A stretch of 64,000 bases of DNA, taken from NCBI RefSeq assembly GCF_001661595.2, contig NZ_LYPF02000018.1, forward strand, positions 86,254 to 150,253, written 5' to 3'. The first letter of the stretch is position 1. Each line of letters begins with the position of its first letter. Below are positions 40,403-48,617 of the stretch, piece after piece. The DNA is from Crocinitomix algicola (GTDB lineage Bacteria > Bacteroidota > Bacteroidia > Flavobacteriales_D > Crocinitomicaceae). The position numbers were made by a program, and so were the translations under genes. The notes beneath the pieces were generated by a model. The model made no database searches. It was not told the origin of the DNA and saw only the letters and a list, made by a program, of their open reading frames with translations.

Positions 40403-41563
40403 TTAAATTTTGGGGAATTTTACTTGTAACGAAGTTCCCACACCAATTTCACTTTTTAATTCATGTTGGCCATTAAACGCTTTTACCTTAGTGCCTATAT
40501 TACTAATCCCTCTATTCTCTCCTACATTTACCAATTTTGCCATATCAAAACCTTGACCGTTTTCCTTCATGAAAACCTCAATCATATCTGTCGTTTCAAC
40601 CAGTCTAATTTCCAAGTTCTTTGCGGTAGAATGTTTAATCATATTATTGATAAATTCTTGAATAATGCGATACATAACAATCTCTAATTCAGAGAATAAT
40701 CTAGGGAAATTTTCGGTACTTACAAAATCAACATTAATATTATCTGATTTTTTTAATTTACCAACTAATGTCTCTACAGCTAACTTGACACCACCTTTAA
40801 CCAAAACATTTGGCATTAGGTCAAAACAAATTTCCCTCAATCGTTTAATCGCATTTCCCATAATGTCATCACAAAGTTCTATTAAATTCATGAATTCTGG
40901 GTCATCAACCTTAAATCTTTTAAAGTTAGAAATCATTAATTGCGCCATGGATAATTCTTGTCCGAGAGAATCATGCAAGTCATCAGCCACTCTACTTTGT
41001 TCTGCACTTTGAGTTGATAGAATTGTTTTTAGAATTAATTTCTCATGTTCTTTCTGCTCTGTAATATCTTTTACTGAAATTAGATAACCATTAAATTTTC
41101 CGAATCTATCAAAAATTTTTGCGCATGTAAATAATCCATAGATGACAATGCCTTCTTTTGTTATTATCTCAGATTCTACCGTAAAATGATTTTTTTCATT
41201 TTTCAATTCGTGTTGAATTCGCTTAAAAAAACCTTGATTTTCTTTACTTAAAAGCAAGGATAAATGAGCTTCTAAAAGATCTTCACGTTCGTAGCCCGAG
41301 TGATTAATTATGGATTGATTAACATCATTTAAAACTCCATTTTCATCGGCAATCACCACCATATCGGTAACTGTATTAAAAATACTCGAGAAATATTCTT
41401 TAGAAACATTGGTAGACAACAACTCTTCCCCAAGCATATTTATACCTGAGATAATCATATCTATTTCATCTACATTTTCAGAAATCTCACCTTTAACGTG
41501 ATAATCCCCTGCAGAGTATGATAGTAAAAGATCACTTATTTCGTCAATTTGTGATTTTCGCAT
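40403..41563 (-). CDS. PAS-domain sensor histidine kinase, NarX/DegS type
   Basis: Cytosolic sensor kinase of 386 residues with no membrane span. A short N-terminal region is followed by a PAS domain (about 60-175: FSSIFNTVTDMVVIADENG... and a PAC end ISVKDITEQKEHEK), then a HisKA_3 dimerisation domain with the phosphorylated His at about 197 (VADDLHDSLGQEL), and a HATPase domain with N box FINNMIKHSTAKNLEI and GQGFDM, GENRGISNI. The PAS domain probably senses an internal signal such as redox state or a small ligand. Operon with the response regulator. Confidence 0.9.
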   Translation of the reverse strand: MRKSQIDEISDLLLSYSAGDYHVKGEISENVDEIDMIISGINMLGEELLSTNVSKEYFSSIFNTVTDMVVIADENGVLNDVNQSIINHSGYEREDLLEAHLSLLLSKENQGFFKRIQHELKNEKNHFTVESEIITKEGIVIYGLFTCAKIFDRFGKFNGYLISVKDITEQKEHEKLILKTILSTQSAEQSRVADDLHDSLGQELSMAQLMISNFKRFKVDDPEFMNLIELCDDIMGNAIKRLREICFDLMPNVLVKGGVKLAVETLVGKLKKSDNINVDFVSTENFPRLFSELEIVMYRIIQEFINNMIKHSTAKNLEIRLVETTDMIEVFMKENGQGFDMAKLVNVGENRGISNIGTKVKAFNGQHELKSEIGVGTSLQVKFPKI

Positions 41564-41583
41564 GAAACTTTAAGTTATGGGTC

Positions 41584-41599
41584 TACTTTGTACAAAGTA
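41584..41599. promoter_or_regulatory. 16-bp perfect palindrome upstream of the kinase gene
   Basis: TACTTTGTACAAAGTA is self-complementary over all 16 bases and lies 21-36 bp upstream of the kinase start. LuxR-type response regulators commonly bind inverted repeats as dimers, so this is a candidate operator for autoregulation of the kinase/regulator pair. The half-site also resembles the TTTG of a -7 element. Confidence 0.5.
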
Positions 41600-41635
41600 A
41601 CAAAATATTACTAATAAATCTTGATTTTTTTTAAA

Positions 41636-42019
41636 CTATTCAAATTGTCTTAACCATTTGATGGCGTCTTCATAATTCGAAAATAATCTTCCTGGCATAG
41701 GTCCTTGGTTAAAAGGAATTTTAAGGAAGAAATTCGCTAAATGCCGTGTAAAAGCAGAGTCTGTAACGATTGCTCCAGCTTTTAATCCTTCAGAACCTTT
41801 TTTGGACGACAAAAAACTCCTTGCATCGCGATCAACTCCTTTTGTTCCAATAACATCTACTAATATTAAAGTCTCCTCCCCTTTCATCAATTCTAATCGC
41901 TTGTCAACAATCTCTTTTGCAAGCTCTAACGTTATTGGTCCATCCAAGTATGTACCAAAAAGAATCCCATCCTCGTATTTGAATTTATAGTGTTTCGATT
42001 CGAATGAAAAATCTTCCAT
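41636..42019 (-). CDS. STAS-like/SpoIIAA-fold hypothetical protein
   Basis: A 127-residue soluble protein with an alternating strand-helix pattern like SpoIIAA/STAS-fold proteins: GILFGTYLDGPITLELAKEIVDKRLELM, then TLILVDVIGTKGVDRDARSFL and KAGAIVTDSAFTRHLANFFL. Such proteins in Bacteroidota are often found as unassigned regulators. No phosphorylatable Ser/Thr site can be named with confidence. The gene stands alone, 72 bp upstream of the sensor kinase gene on the same strand. Confidence 0.65.
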   Translation of the reverse strand: MEDFSFESKHYKFKYEDGILFGTYLDGPITLELAKEIVDKRLELMKGEETLILVDVIGTKGVDRDARSFLSSKKGSEGLKAGAIVTDSAFTRHLANFFLKIPFNQGPMPGRLFSNYEDAIKWLRQFE

Positions 42020-42234
42020 GGAGCTTTTTTAACTAAAGTACAAATTTTTGCCGTAAACAGTAGCTTTTAAAGTACAATTTTTCGACAAACAAACAAAAAC
42101 TTGCGCTTAAAGACTTACGTTTTTGCTCTTAAAATAAATGGTAAAAAAACTAAAACTGTCCGTTTTTAATCTGTTGTAGATAAACGTGATATAGATGAAT
42201 TTTACAATGAATTACAAACTAAACACAATTTCAA

Positions 42235-44688
42235 ATGAGTAAAAAATCTATTATTGAAACAGTAGACCAAATTATTAACCACGCAAAAGACCGTGGTGTA
42301 ATCCATTTAGCAACCGAAGATACAAAACTTCAACAAAACATTATTACCATCAACGACAAACCTTTAGTTAATTTTGGGTCATGTAGTTATTTGGGACTCG
42401 AATTTAATGAAAAATTACGAAACGGAGCTAAAAATGCCATCGATGATTATGGTACCCAATTTTCGTCTTCACGTGCATATGTTTCGCCCAAGTTTTATGT
42501 TGATTTAGAAGATAAACTTACCCGAATTTTCGGTAGCCCCACGATAGTAACTGCCACAACTACTTTAGGTCACCAAGCAGCGCTCCCAGTGCTTGTTGGA
42601 CCTAATGATGTCGTGATACTCGACCATCAAGTTCATAGTTCAATTCAATCTGCAGCACAACAATTAAAAGCTAAAAAGATTCCTGTTGAACTGATTCGAC
42701 ATAACAGAATGGACTTACTTGAAAAAAGAATTTTAGAGTTAAAAGGTCAGTATGAAAATATTTGGTACATGGCAGATGGAATCTATTCGATGTATGGTGA
42801 CACGACACCAATTGATGAAATATATTCACTTTTAGACAAATATCCTTCATTCAATTTTTATGTTGATGACGCCCATGCCATGAGTTGTTTTGGAGAAAAT
42901 GGCAGAGGTTTCGTGTTAGCCGACCGAAAAATTCATGAGCGAATGGTTGTTGCTACATCATTTGCAAAAGCCTTTGCAACGGGTGGAGGAGCTTTGATAT
43001 TTCCGAATAAAGAAATGGCTCAAAAAGTAAGAAACTGCGGTGGTACACTCATCACATCAGGACCAATGCAACCAAGCGCTTTAGGTGCTGCAAATGCATG
43101 CGCAGACATCCACTTATCAGGAGAGATAAAAGAACTACAAGAAGACCTTCAAGAAAACATCAAGTATACCACTCTATTGTTAAAGAAGTATGGTTTACCA
43201 AATTTATCGGAAAAATCATCTCCAATATTCTTTATCGCGGTTGGATTACCGAAAATCGGTTACAATTTAATCGAGCGATTAATGGGAGAAGGTTTTTATT
43301 TGAACTTAGGTATTTTCCCAGCAGTTCCGATTAAAAATACTGGCGTACGATTTACCATTACGCGACTACATACTTTTGAGCAAATCGAAGCAATGGTAGC
43401 AGCGATGGCTCACCACTTTCATATTGCGGTTGAAGAAGAGTCGTATTCTTTAGAGCAAATTTACAAAGCTTTTAAAATTGAACAAAAAACAAATCACACG
43501 CAAGAAAACAGCCAAAAATCAAATTTAAAACTTGAACGCCTCAATTCAATTGAAAAAATTGATAGTAACGAGTGGGATTCAATAATGGCTGAAAGAGGTG
43601 CTTTTGATTCAGAATATCTTTCAATATTAGAACAATCATTTAAAGGCCATCAAGCAAAAGAAAATAATTGGACATTTGATTACTTTCTTGTGCGTGATGA
43701 AAACGGTAAGATTGTCCTAGCAACTTTTACAACATTAGCACTGCTTAAAGATGACATGTTGATGCCTCACTATATTTCCAACGAGGTTGAACAAAAAAGA
43801 CAAGATGACCCTTATTATTTAACAACAAAGACCTTAACAGTAGGCTCTCCAATTTCAGAAGGCGACCATCTCTATCTTAATCGATCAAACAAAAACTGGA
43901 AAAAAGCATTACTCATATTCATGAATGAGCTAGAAAAAGTTCAACAAGAATATAACGCTGAGAACATCATCATCAGAGACTTAAAAGACAACGACGATGA
44001 ATTAGATGCCTTTATGGTTGACAATGGATTTTTCAAAACTTCAATGCCTGATTCGGGAATAATTGAGAAAATGGATTGGAATTCGGAAGAAGATTTTTAT
44101 CTTGCACTTTCTACACGATCAAAACGTCATTTCCGTGAAAACATTAGAAGGTTTGAAGGAGAGTTCAATGTAGAGATCGTTAAAAATCCAACCAACAGCC
44201 AACTGCAATCGTATTACGACTTGTATTTAAACGTAAAAAAGAACAGCCTAGATTTAAATACATTTCAATTGCCTTACGCATTTTTTGAGGCAATGATACC
44301 ATCCAAAAACTGGGAATTTATTGAGCTTTCATTGAAAAATGATCCAAATAAAAAACCAGTTGGGGTAGTATTCGCGTATATGACAAAGGACATTTACAAT
44401 GGCCTGATTGTTGGGATAGACTATGAGAAAAATTATGAATTCAATGTCTATCGCCAATGCATGTATCAGGTCATTAAACGAGGAAAAGCTTTAAATTCAA
44501 AATTTCTCCCACTTGGGTTTTCTGCAATCGTCGAAAAGAAAAAATTTGGTGCTTCAGTGCATGGTTCATGCGCTTATATGCAAGCCAAAGACAATTTTAA
44601 CATGGAATTGCTAGGCACAATTTCAGGTAAAGATGAAAAAAAGACAGACAATTATGGTATTAACAAAAGAAGAATTTTGCCTATTTAA
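42235..44688 (+). CDS. fusion of oxoamine-synthase-like PLP enzyme with GNAT-like domain
   Basis: An 817-residue fusion. Residues ~1-400 look like an alpha-oxoamine synthase (AONS, serine palmitoyltransferase, CqsA group): FGSCSYLGLEFNEKLR, the ring-stacking His in ILDHQVHSSIQSA (about 133), the Asp of YVDDAHAMSCFGENGRG, and the PLP Lys in TSFAKAFATGGG (about 244). These enzymes condense an amino acid with an acyl-thioester. Residues ~430-817 are a GNAT/FemAB-like acyltransferase region (RSKRHFRENIRRFEGEF; KPVGVVFAYMTKDIYNGLIVGID). The pair may make and then N-acylate an amino ketone or a sphingoid/sulfonolipid-type base; that is inference. No signal peptide. A single gene, followed by a small ORF. 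Confidence 0.85.
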   Translation: MSKKSIIETVDQIINHAKDRGVIHLATEDTKLQQNIITINDKPLVNFGSCSYLGLEFNEKLRNGAKNAIDDYGTQFSSSRAYVSPKFYVDLEDKLTRIFGSPTIVTATTTLGHQAALPVLVGPNDVVILDHQVHSSIQSAAQQLKAKKIPVELIRHNRMDLLEKRILELKGQYENIWYMADGIYSMYGDTTPIDEIYSLLDKYPSFNFYVDDAHAMSCFGENGRGFVLADRKIHERMVVATSFAKAFATGGGALIFPNKEMAQKVRNCGGTLITSGPMQPSALGAANACADIHLSGEIKELQEDLQENIKYTTLLLKKYGLPNLSEKSSPIFFIAVGLPKIGYNLIERLMGEGFYLNLGIFPAVPIKNTGVRFTITRLHTFEQIEAMVAAMAHHFHIAVEEESYSLEQIYKAFKIEQKTNHTQENSQKSNLKLERLNSIEKIDSNEWDSIMAERGAFDSEYLSILEQSFKGHQAKENNWTFDYFLVRDENGKIVLATFTTLALLKDDMLMPHYISNEVEQKRQDDPYYLTTKTLTVGSPISEGDHLYLNRSNKNWKKALLIFMNELEKVQQEYNAENIIIRDLKDNDDELDAFMVDNGFFKTSMPDSGIIEKMDWNSEEDFYLALSTRSKRHFRENIRRFEGEFNVEIVKNPTNSQLQSYYDLYLNVKKNSLDLNTFQLPYAFFEAMIPSKNWEFIELSLKNDPNKKPVGVVFAYMTKDIYNGLIVGIDYEKNYEFNVYRQCMYQVIKRGKALNSKFLPLGFSAIVEKKKFGASVHGSCAYMQAKDNFNMELLGTISGKDEKKTDNYGINKRRILPI

Positions 44689-44710
44689 TGTAAAGTCGAA
44701 ATTAAAATTA

Positions 44711-44908
44711 ATGGAGAAAGATGGTTGCTTTCTGACAACTAAAGTTAGTCAGAACAACTATCTTATTTCGCTTTACGAGATTTATGGTTTCTACGTAGAG
44801 TCGACCTATGACTGTGTTCAAATGAAAACAGTTAGAGTTGAACCTGTGCTCAGTTCTAATGTACTTGAGTTGTATCCTCCAGCGAAACAACTTCAGTTCT
44901 TGAATTAA
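44711..44908 (+). CDS. small conserved-looking hypothetical protein
   Basis: A 65-residue frame, 22 bp after the fusion gene. MEKDGCFLTTKVSQNNYLI, then YEIYGFYVESTYDCVQMKTVRVEPVLSS and a C-terminal LELYPPAKQLQFLN. The pattern (short strand, FYVES.YD, then a turn and a helix) resembles small Flavobacteriia proteins that I have seen described only as hypothetical. The ATG at 44711 is chosen because upstream ATGs in frame overlap the preceding gene. The hairpin at 44926-44960 follows it. Confidence 0.5.
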   Translation: MEKDGCFLTTKVSQNNYLISLYEIYGFYVESTYDCVQMKTVRVEPVLSSNVLELYPPAKQLQFLN

Positions 44909-44925
44909 AAGCCATTTTTTCATTT

Positions 44926-44960
44926 AATCAACCATTCGACTATTGTTGGATGGTTGATTT
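44926..44960 (+). terminator. terminator-like hairpin after the small ORF
   Basis: AATCAACCAT (44926-44935) is complementary to ATGGTTGATT (44950-44959), a perfect 10-bp stem with a 14-nt loop. Only TTT follows, so it is a weak terminator. It lies 18 bp after the small ORF. Confidence 0.5.
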
Positions 44961-45002
44961 GTCGTACAATAATACCAACAAACCTATAGGTTTAATGAAC
45001 TC

Positions 45003-45145
45003 CCGCCAAGGATGGCAATGACAGCTTACGGCATTAAAAAACTGGACAAAACTTTTTGAGCCAACGTGGAGCGTAGCAAACGCTTGGGAAAAATGAATTT
45101 GTAGTTTTTTAAAACGGAACTAAAATGAACAGCCTGTATTGGCGG
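45003..45145. repeat. candidate palindromic repeat element of about 143 bp
   Basis: Three nested inverted repeats share one axis region: outer CCGCCAA (45003-45009)/TTGGCGG (45139-45145), middle TTAAAAAACT (45034-45043)/AGTTTTTTAA (45103-45112), inner AGCGT (45070-45074)/ACGCT (45080-45084). No ORF of note. This is the layout of a foldable mobile or structural element (MITE-like, REP-like or a structured RNA). It does not show the RYYYAAC/GTTRRRY core of an integron attC site. Copy number cannot be judged from one window. Confidence 0.5.
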
Positions 45146-45217
45146 CTATCAAAATTAATTTTCTGAATTAAATTCAAACACTTTATTTATCAAAAGAAGA
45201 ACATAACTTAAAACCAT

Positions 45218-45248
45218 AAAAAACCCACCTTGGAAAACCAAGGTGGGT
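45218..45248 (-). terminator. rho-independent terminator of the outer-membrane protein gene
   Basis: ACCCACCTTGG (45223-45233) pairs perfectly with CCAAGGTGGGT (45238-45248) over an AAAA loop. On the minus strand a T-run follows (45222-45218). 34 bp after the stop of the gene at 45282-45920. Confidence 0.9.
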
Positions 45249-45281
45249 CATAAAATAAATTAGGAAATATCTCCAGACTTA

Positions 45282-45920
45282 TTACAATTTATATGTAATT
45301 CCTAAGGAAATATTTGTCATACCTTTCGATCCAGAAACTAATGTATTTCCAATTTCACGGTCTAAAGAATATGTCTGATTGAACATCATGAAATATGCTA
45401 TATCCAAAGAAAACGAAATATTTTCATCGAGATGGTATTTGGGAGTTATTCCAAATATGGCATTAAAGGAATCATCATTCCCTTTGAACAATTTATCATT
45501 CCACTCTCTAGTCTCTTCATACCTTCTTTTATATCCTGGATTTCCAATAGTACTTATTCCACCACCAGCGTGAACAAATAGGTCAAATTTTTCGGTACCA
45601 AAACCTGCTAATTCTGAAACTCCTAAAACCGCTTCTGCCGTGATGTTTAGTAAGTAGGATCTATCATCAACACCGCTTTCGATTACATTAACGGCTTTAA
45701 CTGTGTTAAATCCAAGCTTTCCTTGAACCCCAATAAAATTATTGAACATATACCCTACTCCGCCATGCAAATGGAATCCAGGATCAACTGTACTTTTAGA
45801 AGAAGTTTCTCCTCCTAATCTAACTCCCGCATTCGCGTCAAAAAACAGACCTTTTTCTGTTTGAGCTGATGCGCCAAATATCATAAATGACAGCATAGCC
45901 ATAATTGTAATTTTCTTCAT
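45282..45920 (-). CDS. outer-membrane beta-barrel protein
   Basis: A 212-residue exported protein with signal peptide 1-19 (ends FGASA, then QTEKG). It has the alternating strand pattern of a small (eight-strand type) porin-family barrel: GLFFDANAGVRLGGETSS, LHGGVGYMFNNFIGVQGKLGFN, and a last strand MTNISLGITYKL ending in a hydrophobic/aromatic residue, as barrel assembly signals do. Function unspecified; such proteins anchor or stabilise the outer membrane. It has its own promoter and a strong terminator, so it is monocistronic. Confidence 0.85.
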   Translation of the reverse strand: MKKITIMAMLSFMIFGASAQTEKGLFFDANAGVRLGGETSSKSTVDPGFHLHGGVGYMFNNFIGVQGKLGFNTVKAVNVIESGVDDRSYLLNITAEAVLGVSELAGFGTEKFDLFVHAGGGISTIGNPGYKRRYEETREWNDKLFKGNDDSFNAIFGITPKYHLDENISFSLDIAYFMMFNQTYSLDREIGNTLVSGSKGMTNISLGITYKL

Positions 45921-45963
45921 TTCTAAAAATTGTTTGTGCTTTAATCTAGGTTAATATTCGACG

Positions 45964-45994
45964 CAAATCTAGTAAAACAAAACACATAAAACAA
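45964..45994 (-). promoter_or_regulatory. promoter of the outer-membrane protein gene
   Basis: On the minus strand, TTG (45994-45992) is followed by 20 bp and then TAGATTTG (45971-45964), a good match to the Bacteroidetes promoter consensus. The predicted leader is about 40 nt. Confidence 0.65.
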
Positions 45995-46207
45995 TGAAGA
46001 AATCAAAATTTATTTCATTTTTTAACAAAAAAATAATCGGCTTATTTTTATGAAAAGCAGTTTTTAATCAACGACTTACAAAAAACCCAGTAACTATAAG
46101 GAGTTGCGTATAAGCTTACTTTTTAAATTCATTCAATTATGATACTTAAAAATAAACGAATAACGTTATTTAAGAATAATCATAGAAACTAAATACTATG
46201 GAATACT

Positions 46208-46215
46208 TATCTTTG
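46208..46215 (+). promoter_or_regulatory. -7 element of the polysaccharide locus
   Basis: TATCTTTG, an exact TAnnTTTG match, 71 bp upstream of the first gene. The -33 position (46186-46188) is AAA rather than TTG, so the promoter may need an activator. The palindrome AATAACGTTATT (46159-46170) sits 38 bp upstream of it. Confidence 0.5.
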
Positions 46216-46286
46216 TGCAAATTTATTTGACTTTAGAGCGTTTCAGTTCAAATCGCATGTAAATTTTATATAATATCACATTCGAC

Positions 46287-48617
46287 ATGAAAAAACTTTT
46301 AACCCTTTTTTCTTTTATTTTTATTTGCAATTATTGTTTTAGCCAAGACATTATAGGATATGAAGACCTATCTAACTTCGATGTTAGCTTACTTACAGAC
46401 AAGGAACTATATGCCATCCATAAGGAACTAAATGCTAGAAACATGACATTGGCAGATGCCCGTCCTATTGTAATTGAAAAAGGAATGTCGCAAGAGCAGT
46501 TTAAGCTACTAGAGGAGCGATTAGCATTAATAGACCCGCAAGAGGAAGATATCATTGACATGGAATCAAAAGCCTTAGACTATAAACACATTCCTTACTC
46601 TGAAGAAAGCGATTTTGAAAAAAAAGATGGATGGATTTATGGGTCAGAAATTTTTGCGAATAAAGCCCTAAGTTTTGAACCTAATCAAGTTCTTTCTTCG
46701 CCAGAAGCATATCAACTTGGCACAGGTGATCAATTAGAAGTTGTAATTTTTGGTGTTCAACAATTTTCTCAAACCGTAAGAATTAACCAGAACGGCACGA
46801 TTTTCCTAAAAAATATTGGAGCTGTGGCTATTGGTGGTCTACAATTGGGTGCAGCTTCTCAATTAATTAAGGATAAGGCAAGTAAAATTTACAAAACAAT
46901 TCAGACTGGTAATTCGCAAATATCTGTTACGATTACAGATTTCAAAACGATACAAGTTACAATGATTGGTGTAATACAACCAGGGAATTACGCACTTTCT
47001 TCACTTTCAACAGTTTTTAATGCTTTACATGTTGCAGGCGGACCCAATAAAAATGGAACATACAGAGAGATTCAGCTCATTCGAAATAATACGATTTATA
47101 AGACAATAGATTTATATGATTTCTTGACTGCAGGTGATTTAACAGGGAATGTATCGTTACAAAACAACGATATAATTCGTGTTCCAACCTATCAAAAGCG
47201 TGTAGAGGTAATAGGAGAGGTAAAGCGCCCAGGACTATTTGAATTAATAGATGGAGAAACCTTTGATGACTTAATGACATATTGCAGTGGATTTAATGAA
47301 GGCGCCTACACAAAAAATATAAAACTAACAACGACCACAGAATCAGAGTATAAAATCACAACGGTTACACAGGACAAATTTGATGCATTAGAATTTAAGT
47401 CAGGTGACAAATTACAAGTCGATAAAATCCGAGAAACGTATGAGAATAGGGTCATCGTTTCAGGTGCTGTTTTCCGTCCTGCTGAGTACGAATTAACTGA
47501 TGGAATGCGCGTATTAGATTTATTACAAAAAGCAGATGGAACCACAGCGGATGCTTTTACAGATCGGGCCTTAATAGTACGACGCGATGAAAAACTGCAA
47601 CCTGAAATTATTGGAGTAAATTTACTAAAAATCCAAGAAGACCCTTCCTCAGAAGATAACATACCACTATTAAAAGATGATGAACTCATTGTTTCCTCCA
47701 TTACCGATTTAAAAGAAAGTCAATCCGTTGTTTTATCAGGTGAAGTGATGAATCCTGGTATTTTTCAATTTGCCAATAATATGAGCTTGTACGACTTAAT
47801 CATATTGGGTGGCGGATTAAAGACATCAGCATCTACTAAAGTTGAAATTGCCAGAACATCAAGTAATGAAAGTAATGAGACTAAAATTATCCAGGTTGAA
47901 ATCGACCTTTCGTTAAACTCAACGTCGAGCAACTACCAACTACAACCAAATGATGTAATTTCAGTTAGAAAACAATTCAATTATTCGGAAGCAGAAGAAA
48001 TTTCTCTTGCTGGAGAAGTACAATACCCTGGCACTTACGCTATAAAATCTGAAAATGAAAGAGTTGGAAGTGTAATTGATCGTTCAGGGGGACTAACAAA
48101 CAGGGCTAATCCTAAAGGAATTAAAATCATTCGACAACTCGATATTAATTCAACGTCATTAGAGGATAATAGCGTTGTTGTTATTCCTATTAATTATGAG
48201 GCTATTAAAAAAAACCCGGACAGTAAAGCAAATATTTTAATCCAAGAGGGAGATGAAATTAGAGTTGAAAAACTAGTTGAAACGACTGTAGTAACAGGAG
48301 CCGTAGAAATGGAAACTGAAATACCTATAAATGGAAATAAAAGTGCTAAATACTACATTAAAGCCTCAGGAGGTTTTAAGGAAAATGCGAATAAAAAGAA
48401 AACGTATGTTATTTATTCAAATGGAATGGCTAAAACAACCAAACGTTTCGCATTTTTCAAATTTTATCCAAAACCTGATTTTGGTTCAACAATCATTGTA
48501 CCAGAACAAGCCGAAAAAGTTGACGGATTAACTACGCAAGAAATGGTTGCCCTTTCTGCTATACTTAGTAGTGCAACTGGAGTAACAGTTGCCATTATCT
48601 CATTATTAAAACCGTAA
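46287..48617 (+). CDS. Wza-like polysaccharide export protein with six SLBB repeats
   Basis: Outer-membrane/periplasmic exporter for capsule or exopolysaccharide. Signal peptide 1-20 (ends YCFSQ, no lipobox Cys). Polysaccharide-export domain at about 140-225 (YQLGTGDQLEVVIFGVQQF). Then six SLBB-type units, each with a G-x-V-x2-P-G-like turn (IGVIQPGNY, IGEVKRPGLF, SGAVFRPAEY, SGEVMNPGIF, AGEVQYPGTY, TGAVEMETEI). A C-terminal hydrophobic helix (about 752-774) could span the membrane. At 776 residues it is about twice the length of E. coli Wza. First gene of the locus; its stop overlaps the next start by 1 bp. Confidence 0.88.
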   Translation: MKKLLTLFSFIFICNYCFSQDIIGYEDLSNFDVSLLTDKELYAIHKELNARNMTLADARPIVIEKGMSQEQFKLLEERLALIDPQEEDIIDMESKALDYKHIPYSEESDFEKKDGWIYGSEIFANKALSFEPNQVLSSPEAYQLGTGDQLEVVIFGVQQFSQTVRINQNGTIFLKNIGAVAIGGLQLGAASQLIKDKASKIYKTIQTGNSQISVTITDFKTIQVTMIGVIQPGNYALSSLSTVFNALHVAGGPNKNGTYREIQLIRNNTIYKTIDLYDFLTAGDLTGNVSLQNNDIIRVPTYQKRVEVIGEVKRPGLFELIDGETFDDLMTYCSGFNEGAYTKNIKLTTTTESEYKITTVTQDKFDALEFKSGDKLQVDKIRETYENRVIVSGAVFRPAEYELTDGMRVLDLLQKADGTTADAFTDRALIVRRDEKLQPEIIGVNLLKIQEDPSSEDNIPLLKDDELIVSSITDLKESQSVVLSGEVMNPGIFQFANNMSLYDLIILGGGLKTSASTKVEIARTSSNESNETKIIQVEIDLSLNSTSSNYQLQPNDVISVRKQFNYSEAEEISLAGEVQYPGTYAIKSENERVGSVIDRSGGLTNRANPKGIKIIRQLDINSTSLEDNSVVVIPINYEAIKKNPDSKANILIQEGDEIRVEKLVETTVVTGAVEMETEIPINGNKSAKYYIKASGGFKENANKKKTYVIYSNGMAKTTKRFAFFKFYPKPDFGSTIIVPEQAEKVDGLTTQEMVALSAILSSATGVTVAIISLLKP

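Larger units (their letters stand above)
44909..45281. other. intergenic stretch with nested inverted repeats
   Basis: No gene seen. Holds the hairpin at 44926-44960; a 14-bp palindrome AAACCTATAGGTTT (44980-44993); a nested inverted-repeat element (45003-45145, described separately); and the terminator of the outer-membrane protein gene (45218-45248). Parts of it (45002-45032, 45061-45088, 45131-45147) look more GC-rich than the surroundings. Confidence 0.6.
45921..46286. other. divergent intergenic region with two promoters
   Basis: No gene seen. It holds the minus-strand promoter of the outer-membrane protein (45964-45994) and the plus-strand -7 element of the polysaccharide locus (46208-46215). 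Between them lie an AT-rich hairpin (46029-46036 with 46042-46049) and the palindrome AATAACGTTATT (46159-46170), which could be an operator. Confidence 0.6.

Noticed and set aside
44633..44710. Longer N-terminus for the small ORF
   Set aside because: It overlaps the end of the fusion gene in another frame; the ATG at 44711 gives a compact protein similar to known small hypotheticals.
44980..45145. Integron attC site
   Set aside because: Nested inverted repeats are present, but the RYYYAAC and GTTRRRY core sites are missing at the ends, and no integrase or cassette is near.
46029..46049. AT-only hairpin as a terminator
   Set aside because: It lies between two divergent promoters with no gene ending there, and an AT-only stem is weak.
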